The notes under the pieces are model-generated. The model did no database searches, was not told where the DNA came from, and was given only the letters and a program-made list of their open reading frames with translations. Positions 1 to 5,075 of a DNA stretch of 5,075 nucleotides are shown one piece after another (position 1 is the stretch's first letter; the number at the start of each line of letters is the position of its first letter). Source of the stretch: Actinomycetota bacterium. Its GTDB lineage: Bacteria; Actinomycetota; Actinomycetes; Streptosporangiales; Streptosporangiaceae. The DNA lies in assembly GCA_003140115.1 (NCBI GenBank), contig PLIQ01000556.1, positions 1 through 5,075 of the forward strand. The letters are read 5' to 3'. The position numbers and the translations under genes were made by a program.

Positions 1-1761
1 CCGTTTGATGGCCGGTCCGGCCGACGTCGGCGGCGGTAAATTGACTCGACGTCCCGCCTGTGGTCCGCTGCCGCTCTGCCAGCTCACCGGTTGAGTCTCG
101 GGTCGGTCCCGGTGGGTCTGGGGGGCGGTTTGGGGGCGGCAGGAGCCGATTGCCTGGGGGTATCTGAAGAAGCCGGCAGGGTCGTACTTCCGTTTCACGC
201 GGGCCAGCCGGTGGTAGTTCTCGCCGTAGTAGGCCCGCCGCCAGTCCTTCAGCGTCGGATCCGGGAAGTTCTGGTAGGAATGGCCGGGGGGCGTACCGGC
301 GAAGATGTCGCCGTAAAACTCGTCGAGCCAGTGCAGGTTCGCGGCGGCGACGTCGGGCGGGTCGCGGTCGGCCCAGCATGTTTCGGCAGCGAAGATGAAC
401 AGGCCGCCTCGGTGCGCGAACGCGGTCGCTTCTGGCGGTACCTGGTTGATCTCGCCGCCAAGGGCGAACATCGCGAACCCGGCTCCGTCCTTGTTTCCGC
501 TGCCCGGCCAGTCGAGCAGCCGCTTGGCTGCCGCGCTGACCTGCGGGCCGGTCAGGAGCGTTCGCGAGGTCAGGACCGCTGACTTGCTGGCGAACCGGTC
601 CACGGGCGTGGTCGCGCGCAGCAGCTCGCTCGCCTGGGCGAGGGTGACCTCGCGGATAGCTGCGCTGTTGCGGGCGCGCTCGCCCGCCGTCCCGATGGCC
701 AGCAGCGGGGCGAGGATGGCGCGCAGTTCCTCTGCGCTGCCATAGTGCTGGCCGATCACATTGACGTTGGCGTTCGCGTGGATCTGGCCGCTGGTCCGCC
801 CTTGGGTCCCGATTCCGAGGCGGCAGTGGAACCGCTTGTTGCCGACGGTGTCCTGGACGATCTGCTGAGTGACCGCGATCACCGGCAGTACGGAGTCCAG
901 GCTCCAGCGGAACTGGTAGAACCCCGCTGTGCCGTGAAACTGCTCGTACCTGAACGTGAACGAAGTGTGCACACCGAAGTTGTTTCCCGCCCCGCCGCGG
1001 CAGGCCCAGAACAGGTCGGGATGAGAGTCCTCGCTGGCCTCGACCACCCGTCCGTCGGCGAGCACGAGGCTCGTGGCTGTCAGCCGGTCGCAGGTCAGGC
1101 CGAACATCTTGTCGCTGAAGCCGATGCCGCCGCCCAGCACCAGCCCGGCGACCCCCACCGAGGGACAGCGGCCCGTCGGCACGAACATGCCCCGGTCCTC
1201 CAGCAGCGGGTGCAGATCGCTGTTGGTGACCCCAGCCCCGACGGTGACGGTCCCTGCGTCATGGACGACCGTCACCGGCCCGTAGGTCCGCAGGCGGGCC
1301 GTGCCCGGCAGCGAGGTGGAGACGATGCTCTTCATCCGGGCCATGTTCAGCAGCAGGCCCGTGGTGGCGGAGTATCCGGCGTAGTTGTGGCCCAGCCCGG
1401 AGCGGGGGACGGCGGGAAGACCCACCTGCCGAGCCCAGCGGAGCGCTTCGCGGACGTCGCTGGCGGTGGTGCAGGCGACGATTCCGGCGGGCTTGATCCC
1501 GGCGTAGCGGTGGTTGAACGGGATCGCCAGCGGCGGGTAACCGGGCTCCCACGGCCGGTAGAGGGTGGAACCCGAGGACAGCGCGTCAGCCAGCCGCTTC
1601 CAGTCCCGGCGGCTGACCCGCTCCGCTGCCTCGGCTGCCGCACCGGCATCGGGGAGCGCCTGCAGGGCACCCAGCCCGGCAGCGAAGGCACTCAGGGTGC
1701 CTGCCCGCAACACGCCCCGCCTGCTGATCACTGTGGCTCGCCCCCGCAAGAAGGTAATCAC
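1..1761 (-). CDS. Tat-exported FAD-dependent oxidoreductase, BBE/PCMH family (3' end outside window)
   Basis: This is a flavin oxidase expected to act outside the cytoplasmic membrane; the family oxidises alcohols, sugars or secondary metabolites with O2, and the substrate here is unknown. I translated 587 codons from a GTG at 1761 with no stop. Residues 13-18 (SRRGVL) followed by a hydrophobic stretch and AGAAAEA near 39-45 form a twin-arginine signal. The FAD-binding PCMH fold covers about 85-270: RSGLGHNYAGYS has the likely 8-alpha-histidyl ligand H125, GRCPSVGVAG has C199 at the 6-S-cysteinyl position, then LGGGIGF and RGGAGNNFGV. The C-terminal BBE domain ends with YYGENYHRLARVKRKYDP and FFRYPQAI (511-538). 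Two FAD ligands imply bicovalent flavin. The GTG at 1761 is preceded by AGAGG with 5-base spacing; a GTG at 1731 is the alternative and would keep the RR motif. An in-frame TGA at 1785-1783 limits the start. Odd: the frame continues 49 residues beyond the usual family end, with weaker codon bias. The family assignment is firm; the specific function is not. Confidence 0.93.
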   Translation of the reverse strand, partial: MITFLRGRATVISRRGVLRAGTLSAFAAGLGALQALPDAGAAAEAAERVSRRDWKRLADALSSGSTLYRPWEPGYPPLAIPFNHRYAGIKPAGIVACTTASDVREALRWARQVGLPAVPRSGLGHNYAGYSATTGLLLNMARMKSIVSTSLPGTARLRTYGPVTVVHDAGTVTVGAGVTNSDLHPLLEDRGMFVPTGRCPSVGVAGLVLGGGIGFSDKMFGLTCDRLTATSLVLADGRVVEASEDSHPDLFWACRGGAGNNFGVHTSFTFRYEQFHGTAGFYQFRWSLDSVLPVIAVTQQIVQDTVGNKRFHCRLGIGTQGRTSGQIHANANVNVIGQHYGSAEELRAILAPLLAIGTAGERARNSAAIREVTLAQASELLRATTPVDRFASKSAVLTSRTLLTGPQVSAAAKRLLDWPGSGNKDGAGFAMFALGGEINQVPPEATAFAHRGGLFIFAAETCWADRDPPDVAAANLHWLDEFYGDIFAGTPPGHSYQNFPDPTLKDWRRAYYGENYHRLARVKRKYDPAGFFRYPQAIGSCRPQTAPQTHRDRPETQPVSWQSGSGPQAGRRVNLPPPTSAGPAIKR

Positions 1762-1766
1762 GGCTG

Positions 1767-1771
1767 CCTCT
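1767..1771 (-). promoter_or_regulatory. Ribosome binding site AGAGG deciding the flavoprotein GTG start
   Basis: AGAGG on the minus strand lies 5 bases before the GTG at 1761. The alternative GTG at 1731 has only a G-run about 9 bases upstream. This favours the longer N-terminus, which adds ten residues before the Tat motif. Confidence 0.5.
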
Positions 1772-1781
1772 GCGCCGATCA

Positions 1782-1798
1782 GTCAACCGGTCGTTGAC
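1782..1798. repeat. Inverted repeat GTCAAC-N5-GTTGAC upstream of the flavoprotein
   Basis: Two perfect 6-base arms flank CGGTC. The repeat ends 21 bases upstream of the GTG at 1761, between the proposed promoter and the ribosome binding site. The position fits an operator or a small RNA hairpin in the leader. The arms also contain a TTGAC-type -35 sequence on the minus strand, but I found no matching -10 element at normal spacing. Confidence 0.4.
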
Positions 1799-1804
1799 CA
1801 GCAC

Positions 1805-1821
1805 GGGCGCCCTGGGCGCCC
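1805..1821 (-). repeat. GC-only hairpin in the flavoprotein leader
   Basis: GGGCGCC, a CTG loop and GGCGCCC form a perfect 7-base-pair GC stem. It can also be read as two tandem copies of GGGCGCCCT (1805-1813 and 1814-1822). It lies 44-60 bases upstream of the GTG at 1761, inside the predicted 5' leader. It could act as an attenuator-like or RNA-stabilising structure; there is no U-tract, so a classical intrinsic terminator is not supported. Confidence 0.45.
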
Positions 1822-1878
1822 TGTCCGCAGCCCCCGCCACGGCCGCGTGCGCCCGATCCTCCACACCTGCTGGGGCTC

Positions 1879-1908
1879 ATTGTATCTGTCGGATTACTCT
1901 AGGTGTTC
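1879..1908 (-). promoter_or_regulatory. Candidate promoter of the flavoprotein gene
   Basis: On the minus strand a good -10 box TACAAT occupies 1884-1879. A partial -35 box TGAACA lies at 1908-1903, 19 bases upstream, which is longer than the usual 17-18. Transcription from here would give a leader of roughly 110 bases before the GTG at 1761. The -35 box lies inside the palindrome at 1901-1912, which suggests regulation by a bound repressor. This is pattern-based and unproven. Confidence 0.35.
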
Positions 1909-1912
1909 ACCT
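1901..1912. promoter_or_regulatory. Palindrome AGGTG-TT-CACCT, candidate operator
   Basis: Perfect 5-base arms are separated by two bases. The palindrome covers the proposed -35 element of the flavoprotein promoter and the stop codon of the doubtful frame at 1907-2137. The size and placement suit a dimeric repressor. I do not recognise it as the site of a named regulator. Confidence 0.4.
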
Positions 1913-2137
1913 TTCTAGCAGGAGACGCGCAGGAAGTTCGGCCAGGACTCCGAGCAGGCGCAGGTGCGGCTTGTCCCGGGAGATCACCAAGCCCACCGCG
2001 CATGTGACACCTGGGGTGCCGGAGTTATCTTGAGCTTTCTTGCAGATCATGGTGTTGACTTGCGGCCAGTCCTCCTGGCTCAACACACGCCGAACGGTCT
2101 CACCGAGGCCGGCATAACAACCAATCCTGTGCGGCAC
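1907..2137 (-). CDS. Doubtful small hypothetical protein, 76 aa
   Basis: A GTG-started frame on the minus strand ends at a TGA at 1909-1907. I do not recognise the protein. It contains 'SQEDWPQVNTMICKKAQ' and 'VISRDKPHLRLLGVLAELP', with no signal peptide, membrane segment or known motif. In favour: a consensus TTGACA (2192-2187) lies 50 bases upstream of the GTG, a GAGG lies 10 bases before the start, and the composition is less Arg/Pro-skewed than typical shadow frames. Against: 21 of 76 codons end in A or T, more than in the neighbouring genes, and no clear -10 box was found. It may instead be a remnant of a longer gene, or noncoding. The next in-frame stop upstream is at 2191-2189, so it cannot be much longer. 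Confidence 0.25.
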   Translation of the reverse strand: MPHRIGCYAGLGETVRRVLSQEDWPQVNTMICKKAQDNSGTPGVTCAVGLVISRDKPHLRLLGVLAELPARLLLER

Positions 2138-2186
2138 AGACGGCCAGCCTCGGATCGGAAGTAACGCACCTAAGGCGGATATCGCG

Positions 2187-2192
2187 TGTCAA
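2187..2192 (-). promoter_or_regulatory. Consensus -35 hexamer TTGACA without a clear -10
   Basis: TTGACA on the minus strand matches the sigma-70/HrdB -35 consensus exactly. At 16-18 bases downstream the sequence is around GTGCGT, a poor -10. If functional, it would drive the doubtful frame 1907-2137. It could equally be chance. Confidence 0.2.
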
Positions 2193-2384
2193 GGGATGCC
2201 GCTTGAACTACAGAGCGTTACAGGGGAACGGTGGCTCCTCACGCCGGATCGCCGGCTCTGTACGCTTGACTGCGTCGCGGGCGCAGTCCGGCTTGGAGCA
2301 CGCATTCCGGCATTGGTCATGGGTGTGCGTCGCAGCGGGGAGCGCGGCCTTCGATGGCAGCAGCGGGCGGTCAGCGGCCGCGGG

Positions 2385-2406
2385 CCGCCACAGCGGACCG
2401 TGGCGG
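2385..2406 (-). terminator. Hairpin downstream of the GNAT gene, possible terminator
   Basis: CCGCCAC and GTGGCGG form a perfect 7-base-pair stem around an 8-base loop, 33 bases past the acetyltransferase stop codon. There is no U-tract, as is common for actinobacterial hairpin terminators, so the call rests on stem strength and position only. Confidence 0.4.
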
Positions 2407-2439
2407 ATACCTGGGCCCGGGAGGCGCAGTGATCGGTAC

Positions 2440-3435
2440 TCAGTGGCCGCCGCCAGATCCGGGTGCGTTCGGGGTTGACCCGGCGCCGCGGTCGATGAGG
2501 CGCAGGACACCGTATCCGGCCGGGTGAAAGCCGGCGTTGAGCCAGAAGGGCCGGGACAACGGGTTAGCGGTGTCGAAATCGACCGAGACCCACTGGTAGC
2601 CGTGATCATGTGCCCAGGTGAGCGCAGCGTCGACGAGCGCGTGCCCGACGCCTTGCCCGCGCGCGGCGGGCAGGGTGGCGGTGGGGCCGATGTAGGGCTG
2701 GCCATCGGGGCACAGCCGCGGTACCGGTGAGGTCAGCTCGATGGTGAGCAGGCCGACGTCGCGCCCGTCGAGGCTGGCGAGCAGGTGGACAGCGCCGTTG
2801 TCGTGCAGGGCGCGGTGCCCGGCGGCCAGGTCGGCCAGTGGCCGGTCCTGGCGGGGTGCGAACATCGGCGGCGCCGAGCGGTGCTGGATCTCGACCAGGG
2901 CGAGGCGGGCGACGGTCTCGAGGTCCTCAACTCCTGCGGCGTGAACGGCGACGGCGGAGGAACGGCGCCGGGGCGCCGCCGGCTGGATGCCGTAGGCGCC
3001 ATTGCGCCCGAATCCGAGGTTCGACAGCGCTTCGGACAGGCGGGGCAACGCGGCGTGCAGAAGGTAGTAGCGCCGCACACCGCCAGCGATCAGCGGCGAC
3101 GCGAGATCCCCGAAGACGGCGGCAAGGACCCCGGTCGGATCAGTCAGGTCCGGCTCCACGGCGAAACCTTCGGCCGGCAGAGGAGCATACCGGCCGACAG
3201 CAGGGTTCTCCCGCACCGTGGCGGTCATGACCGCGACGGTGCGCCCGCTGCTGCTCGCGACCAGGCCGTGATGGCCGCCGCCAGAAAGGCGCTCCAGCGC
3301 GGCCGCGCAAACCTCGGCACTGTCAAAGGCGGCCGGCAACTCCGGCCGCACCTGGCGAGCAGCGGCATGCTCGCGAGCCACCAGCGCGCCAGCGCGCTCG
3401 ACGGTGGCCCCGTCCAGATTCTCGATAACCAGCAT
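2440..3435 (-). CDS. Tandem GNAT-family N-acetyltransferase, 331 aa
   Basis: This is a predicted cytosolic acetyl-CoA-dependent N-acyltransferase; the acceptor is unknown. Two GNAT-like halves are visible. The N-terminal half (about 1-155) ends with the family-like 'LSNLGFGRNGAYGI' but lacks a clear Q/RxxGxG/A motif, so it is probably a structural, non-catalytic copy. The C-terminal half (about 161-315) has 'QPYIGPTATLPAARGQGVGHAL' character, with motif A R-G-Q-G-V-G-H-A at 259-266, followed by 'WAHDHGYQWVSVDFDTANP' and 'PFWLNAGFHPAGYG', the typical end of a GNAT fold. The ATG at 3435 was chosen because GAGGGGG sits 5 bases upstream. The frame extends to 3549, but those 38 extra residues show no GNAT similarity and would run through the ribosome binding site and the candidate promoter. 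The C-terminus is a short Gly/Pro/Ser tail. It is divergent from the cyclase-ATPase and appears monocistronic. Tandem GNATs include mycothiol synthase MshD, but I see no specific evidence for that assignment. Confidence 0.9.
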   Translation of the reverse strand: MLVIENLDGATVERAGALVAREHAAARQVRPELPAAFDSAEVCAAALERLSGGGHHGLVASSSGRTVAVMTATVRENPAVGRYAPLPAEGFAVEPDLTDPTGVLAAVFGDLASPLIAGGVRRYYLLHAALPRLSEALSNLGFGRNGAYGIQPAAPRRRSSAVAVHAAGVEDLETVARLALVEIQHRSAPPMFAPRQDRPLADLAAGHRALHDNGAVHLLASLDGRDVGLLTIELTSPVPRLCPDGQPYIGPTATLPAARGQGVGHALVDAALTWAHDHGYQWVSVDFDTANPLSRPFWLNAGFHPAGYGVLRLIDRGAGSTPNAPGSGGGH

Positions 3436-3440
3436 CAAGA

Positions 3441-3447
3441 CCCCCTC
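3441..3447 (-). promoter_or_regulatory. Strong ribosome binding site GAGGGGG for the GNAT gene
   Basis: GAGGGGG on the minus strand lies 5 bases before the ATG at 3435. It settles the start against the longer reading from 3549. Confidence 0.75.
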
Positions 3448-3463
3448 AGCTGACGCGCAGGTC

Positions 3464-3469
3464 ATTATC
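3464..3469 (-). promoter_or_regulatory. Candidate -10 box of the GNAT promoter
   Basis: GATAAT (one mismatch from TATAAT) stands out in GC-rich DNA 28 bases upstream of the ATG. It would give a leader of about 20 bases that includes the ribosome binding site. The -35 region has no good match (GTGCGG at 17-base spacing), so an activator or an alternative sigma factor is possible. Confidence 0.4.
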
Positions 3470-3848
3470 AGACTGTGCCACCGACACCGCACGCCCGGCC
3501 AGGCCGAGACTCCAGACGGGCCTGCTATCCGCGACCTGAACTGCGGCACAGAGCCGATCTTGTACGTGTGGATGACGAAATAGCCCGGCGCCGTCGATCA
3601 CGCAGTGTGAGCCGCGTCGGGACCTGTATACCGATAGATCCCTGCCGATTCGGGCGTGGCGGGCCGACCTCGGGCGCTTGGCAGCAGGCCCGCCTCGGAT
3701 TCCGCGTTCTGGCGTCGCGAGGCGTTGGTGTTCGGTGCCAGCCGTGCGGGTGGTCGGCGAGCCCAGTCAGCAGCCGGGACCATCGGGGTAGGCGGGTCTG
3801 GCGTGATGGTGGGGCCCGGCGGCAGCTGCCTCCGCCTGGCCGGCCTTC
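3470..3848. other. Divergent intergenic region with no supported gene
   Basis: This stretch separates the minus-strand acetyltransferase from the plus-strand cyclase-ATPase. The longest plus-strand frame (3475-3858, 127 codons) is Arg/Pro-rich, has no domain I recognise and ends against the next gene's promoter. A minus-strand frame at 3598-3783 is equally unconvincing. Apart from promoter-like sequences at both ends and the palindrome at 3817-3834, I see nothing. The length is generous for two promoters, so upstream regulatory sites or a small RNA are possible. Confidence 0.5.
3817..3834. promoter_or_regulatory. Palindrome over the cyclase-ATPase -35 region
   Basis: GGCAGCTGCC at 3821-3830 is a perfect 10-base palindrome. 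It extends to CGG/CCG arms after one mismatched pair on each side, giving 16 of 18 matching positions. It sits where the -35 box of the proposed promoter would be, and no good -35 hexamer is seen there. This suits an activator or repressor site, possibly for autoregulation. No named regulator is assigned. Confidence 0.4.
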
Positions 3849-3854
3849 TACGCT
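3849..3854 (+). promoter_or_regulatory. -10 box TACGCT suggesting a leaderless cyclase-ATPase mRNA
   Basis: TACGCT fits the actinobacterial TANNNT -10 pattern. It ends 6 bases before the GTG at 3861, which would place the transcription start at or next to the start codon. No spaced Shine-Dalgarno exists; only AGGG abuts the GTG. Leaderless genes are common in actinobacteria and typically show this geometry. Confidence 0.5.
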
Positions 3855-3860
3855 TTAGGG

Positions 3861-5075
3861 GTGGAGACCCTCACGTTCTTGTTCACCGACATTGAGGGCT
3901 CGACGGCGCTGCTCGGGCGGCTAGGAGACGACGATTACGCGCGGGTGCTCGCCGGCCATCAGGCGCTGATCCGGTCGGCGCTGGCCGCGCACGACGGCCG
4001 CGAGATGGACACGCAGGGGGATGCGTTCTTCGCGGTGTTCTCCTCGCCGCGCGGGTGCGTGGCGGCGGTGCTGCAGATGCAGCAGGCCCTTGCGGCCCAT
4101 GCGTGGCCGGGCGGGGACCGGGTGCGGGTGCGGATGGGCATCCATTGCGGGGAGGCGGCCCGGACGGCGACCGGCCTGGTGGGCCTGGAGGTTCACCGGG
4201 CCGCACGGGTGGCGGCGGTCGCGCACGGGGGGCAGGTGCTGGTGTCGGAGGCGGCGGCGGTGCTGGTCCGCGGCTGGCTGCCGCCGGGCGCGGCGCTGGC
4301 CGATCTGGGGGTGCACCGGCTGAAGGACCTGGGCCGCCCGGAACGGATCTTCCAGCTGCAGGCGGCGGGCTTGCAAGCTGAGTTCCCGCCGCTGCGGTCG
4401 CTGGGCAACCCGGCGCTGCCGAATAATCTGCCCGGCCAGCTGTCGGCGTTCATCGGCCGGGACCGGGAGGTCTCAGAGGTCCGGGCCCTGCTGGAATCGG
4501 CGCGGCTGGTCACCTTGACCGGGGCCGGGGGGTGCGGGAAGACCCGGCTGGGGCTGCAGGTGGCGGCCGGGCTGCTGGATGGGTTCGGGGACGGGGTGTG
4601 GCTGGTCGAGCTGGCCGCAGTCACCGACCAGGACGCGGTGCCGGCGGCCATCTCGCGGGCGCTGCGGCTTACCGGGCAGCCGGGCCGGCCGGCGCTGGAG
4701 GCGCTGCTGGATGCCCTGGCGCTGCAGGATGTGCTGATCGTGGTGGACAACTGCGAGCACCTGATCGGGGCCTGCGCGAAGACCGCGGAGGCGATCGTGC
4801 GGCGCTGCCCGCGGGTGCATCTGCTGGCCACCAGCCGGGAGCCGCTGGGCATCGGCGGGGAGACCATCTACCGGGTGCCGTCGCTTTCGCTGCCCCCACC
4901 CGACGATCATGACTCCTCGTCGTCTGGGTCCTGCGACGCGGTGGCGCTGTTCGCGGACCGGGCCCGGGCCAACGGCGTCGCCCTGGCCGTGGACGAGCAA
5001 GCCGGCCCGGTGGTGGTGTCAGTGTGCCGGCGGCTGGACGGGATGCCGCTGGCGATCGAGCTGGCCGCGGCCCGG
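3861..5075 (+). CDS. Class III adenylate/guanylate cyclase-NB-ARC ATPase regulator (3' end outside window)
   Basis: This is the N-terminal 405 residues of a large cytosolic signal-transduction protein of the actinobacterial type that joins a cyclase domain to an AAA/NB-ARC ATPase, usually followed by TPR repeats and sometimes a LuxR-type DNA-binding domain, here beyond the window. The cyclase domain spans about 3-168: 'TFLFTDIEGST' with metal ligand D10, 'DTQGDAFFAVF' with second metal ligand D54, and 'GLEVHRAARV' with R116. By my alignment the substrate-Lys position is D50, the adenine-contacting Asp position is G105 and the transition-state Asn is H112, so cyclase activity is uncertain. The ATPase follows: Walker A G-A-G-G-C-G-K-T at 221-228, Walker B VLIVVDNCEH at 291-300, LATSREPLG at 322-330 and GMPLAIELAAAR at 394-405. 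A Ser/Asp-rich loop lies at 348-357. The GTG at 3861 is the only start after the in-frame TGA at 3804-3806. Comparable mycobacterial proteins are Rv0386 and Rv2488c. The family call is firm. Confidence 0.95.
   Translation, partial: METLTFLFTDIEGSTALLGRLGDDDYARVLAGHQALIRSALAAHDGREMDTQGDAFFAVFSSPRGCVAAVLQMQQALAAHAWPGGDRVRVRMGIHCGEAARTATGLVGLEVHRAARVAAVAHGGQVLVSEAAAVLVRGWLPPGAALADLGVHRLKDLGRPERIFQLQAAGLQAEFPPLRSLGNPALPNNLPGQLSAFIGRDREVSEVRALLESARLVTLTGAGGCGKTRLGLQVAAGLLDGFGDGVWLVELAAVTDQDAVPAAISRALRLTGQPGRPALEALLDALALQDVLIVVDNCEHLIGACAKTAEAIVRRCPRVHLLATSREPLGIGGETIYRVPSLSLPPPDDHDSSSSGSCDAVALFADRARANGVALAVDEQAGPVVVSVCRRLDGMPLAIELAAAR

Larger units (their letters stand above)
2138..2439. other. 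Intergenic region with no supported gene
   Basis: These 302 bases lie downstream of the acetyltransferase stop. Open frames exist on both strands, but none has a recognisable domain, a spaced ribosome binding site or convincing codon bias. The only structures I could support are the TTGACA hexamer at 2192-2187 on the minus strand and the inverted repeat at 2385-2406. I saw no tRNA-like T-loop or other RNA gene. Confidence 0.5.

Noticed and set aside
745..1797. 350-codon open frame on the plus strand
   Set aside because: It lies antisense to the flavoprotein, whose minus-strand frame carries clear FAD motifs across the same span. The plus-strand product has no domain and is a GC-bias shadow.
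2371..2390. GCGGCCGC palindrome and nearby G/C runs
   Set aside because: Short GC palindromes are expected by chance at this composition, and this one has no promoter or gene-end context beyond the separate hairpin at 2385-2406.
2196..2432. Plus-strand frame of 78 codons beginning after AAGGG
   Set aside because: The purine stretch touches the ATG with no spacer, the product has no similarity I recognise, and a second overlapping frame (2203-2478) is equally open, as expected for noncoding GC-rich DNA.
2208..2705. Minus-strand 165-codon frame
   Set aside because: Half of it overlaps the GNAT gene in another frame; the rest is low-complexity with no motif or ribosome binding site.
2785..3453. 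222-codon open frame on the plus strand
   Set aside because: It is antisense to the GNAT gene and covers its ribosome binding site; no recognisable domain.
3436..3549. N-terminal extension of the GNAT protein to 3549
   Set aside because: The 38 extra residues lack GNAT similarity and would be read through the strong GAGGGGG site and the GATAAT box that serve the ATG at 3435.
3475..3858. Plus-strand 127-codon frame just before the cyclase-ATPase
   Set aside because: It is Arg-rich with no domain and overlaps the proposed promoter; its stop falls in the bases abutting the GTG at 3861, but nothing indicates translational coupling.
4193..4867. 224-codon open frame on the minus strand
   Set aside because: It is antisense to the cyclase-ATPase, is Ser/Arg/Pro-rich, and overlaps the clear Walker A and B coding on the plus strand.

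Overview
The window is GC-rich throughout, with strong G/C preference at third codon positions, GTG starts and (A/T)-poor intergenic DNA. Together with the protein families present, this points to a high-GC actinobacterial chromosome (Streptomyces, Streptosporangium or Frankia-like). The genus cannot be fixed from sequence alone. No RNA gene, insertion sequence, CRISPR array or phage gene was seen.

Layout. (1) Positions 1-1761, minus strand: a large flavoprotein of the berberine-bridge-enzyme (BBE)/PCMH FAD-oxidase family with a twin-arginine export signal. Its reading frame runs off the left edge of the window. (2) Positions 1762-2439: 678 bases that hold the flavoprotein's leader and probable promoter, two inverted repeats, a GC-rich hairpin, and one doubtful 76-residue minus-strand frame (1907-2137). 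(3) Positions 2440-3435, minus strand: a 331-residue tandem GNAT acetyltransferase with a degenerate N-terminal half and an intact acetyl-CoA motif in the C-terminal half. (4) Positions 3436-3860: a 425-base divergent intergenic region with candidate promoters for both flanking genes. (5) Positions 3861-5075, plus strand: the first 405 residues of a regulator that fuses a class III nucleotidyl-cyclase domain to an NB-ARC/AAA-type ATPase. It runs off the right edge.

The genes do not form an obvious pathway. The GNAT gene and the cyclase-ATPase are divergently transcribed, so they may share control, but nothing seen links their functions. The flavoprotein and GNAT gene lie on the same strand but are separated by 678 bases with their own signals, so they are unlikely to be one operon. 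The most useful points for follow-up are: noncanonical catalytic positions in the cyclase domain; its apparent leaderless start with a palindrome over the -35 region; the stop-free C-terminal tail and altered FAD-histidine motif of the flavoprotein; and the cluster of inverted repeats upstream of the flavoprotein. I see no convincing new multi-gene system.
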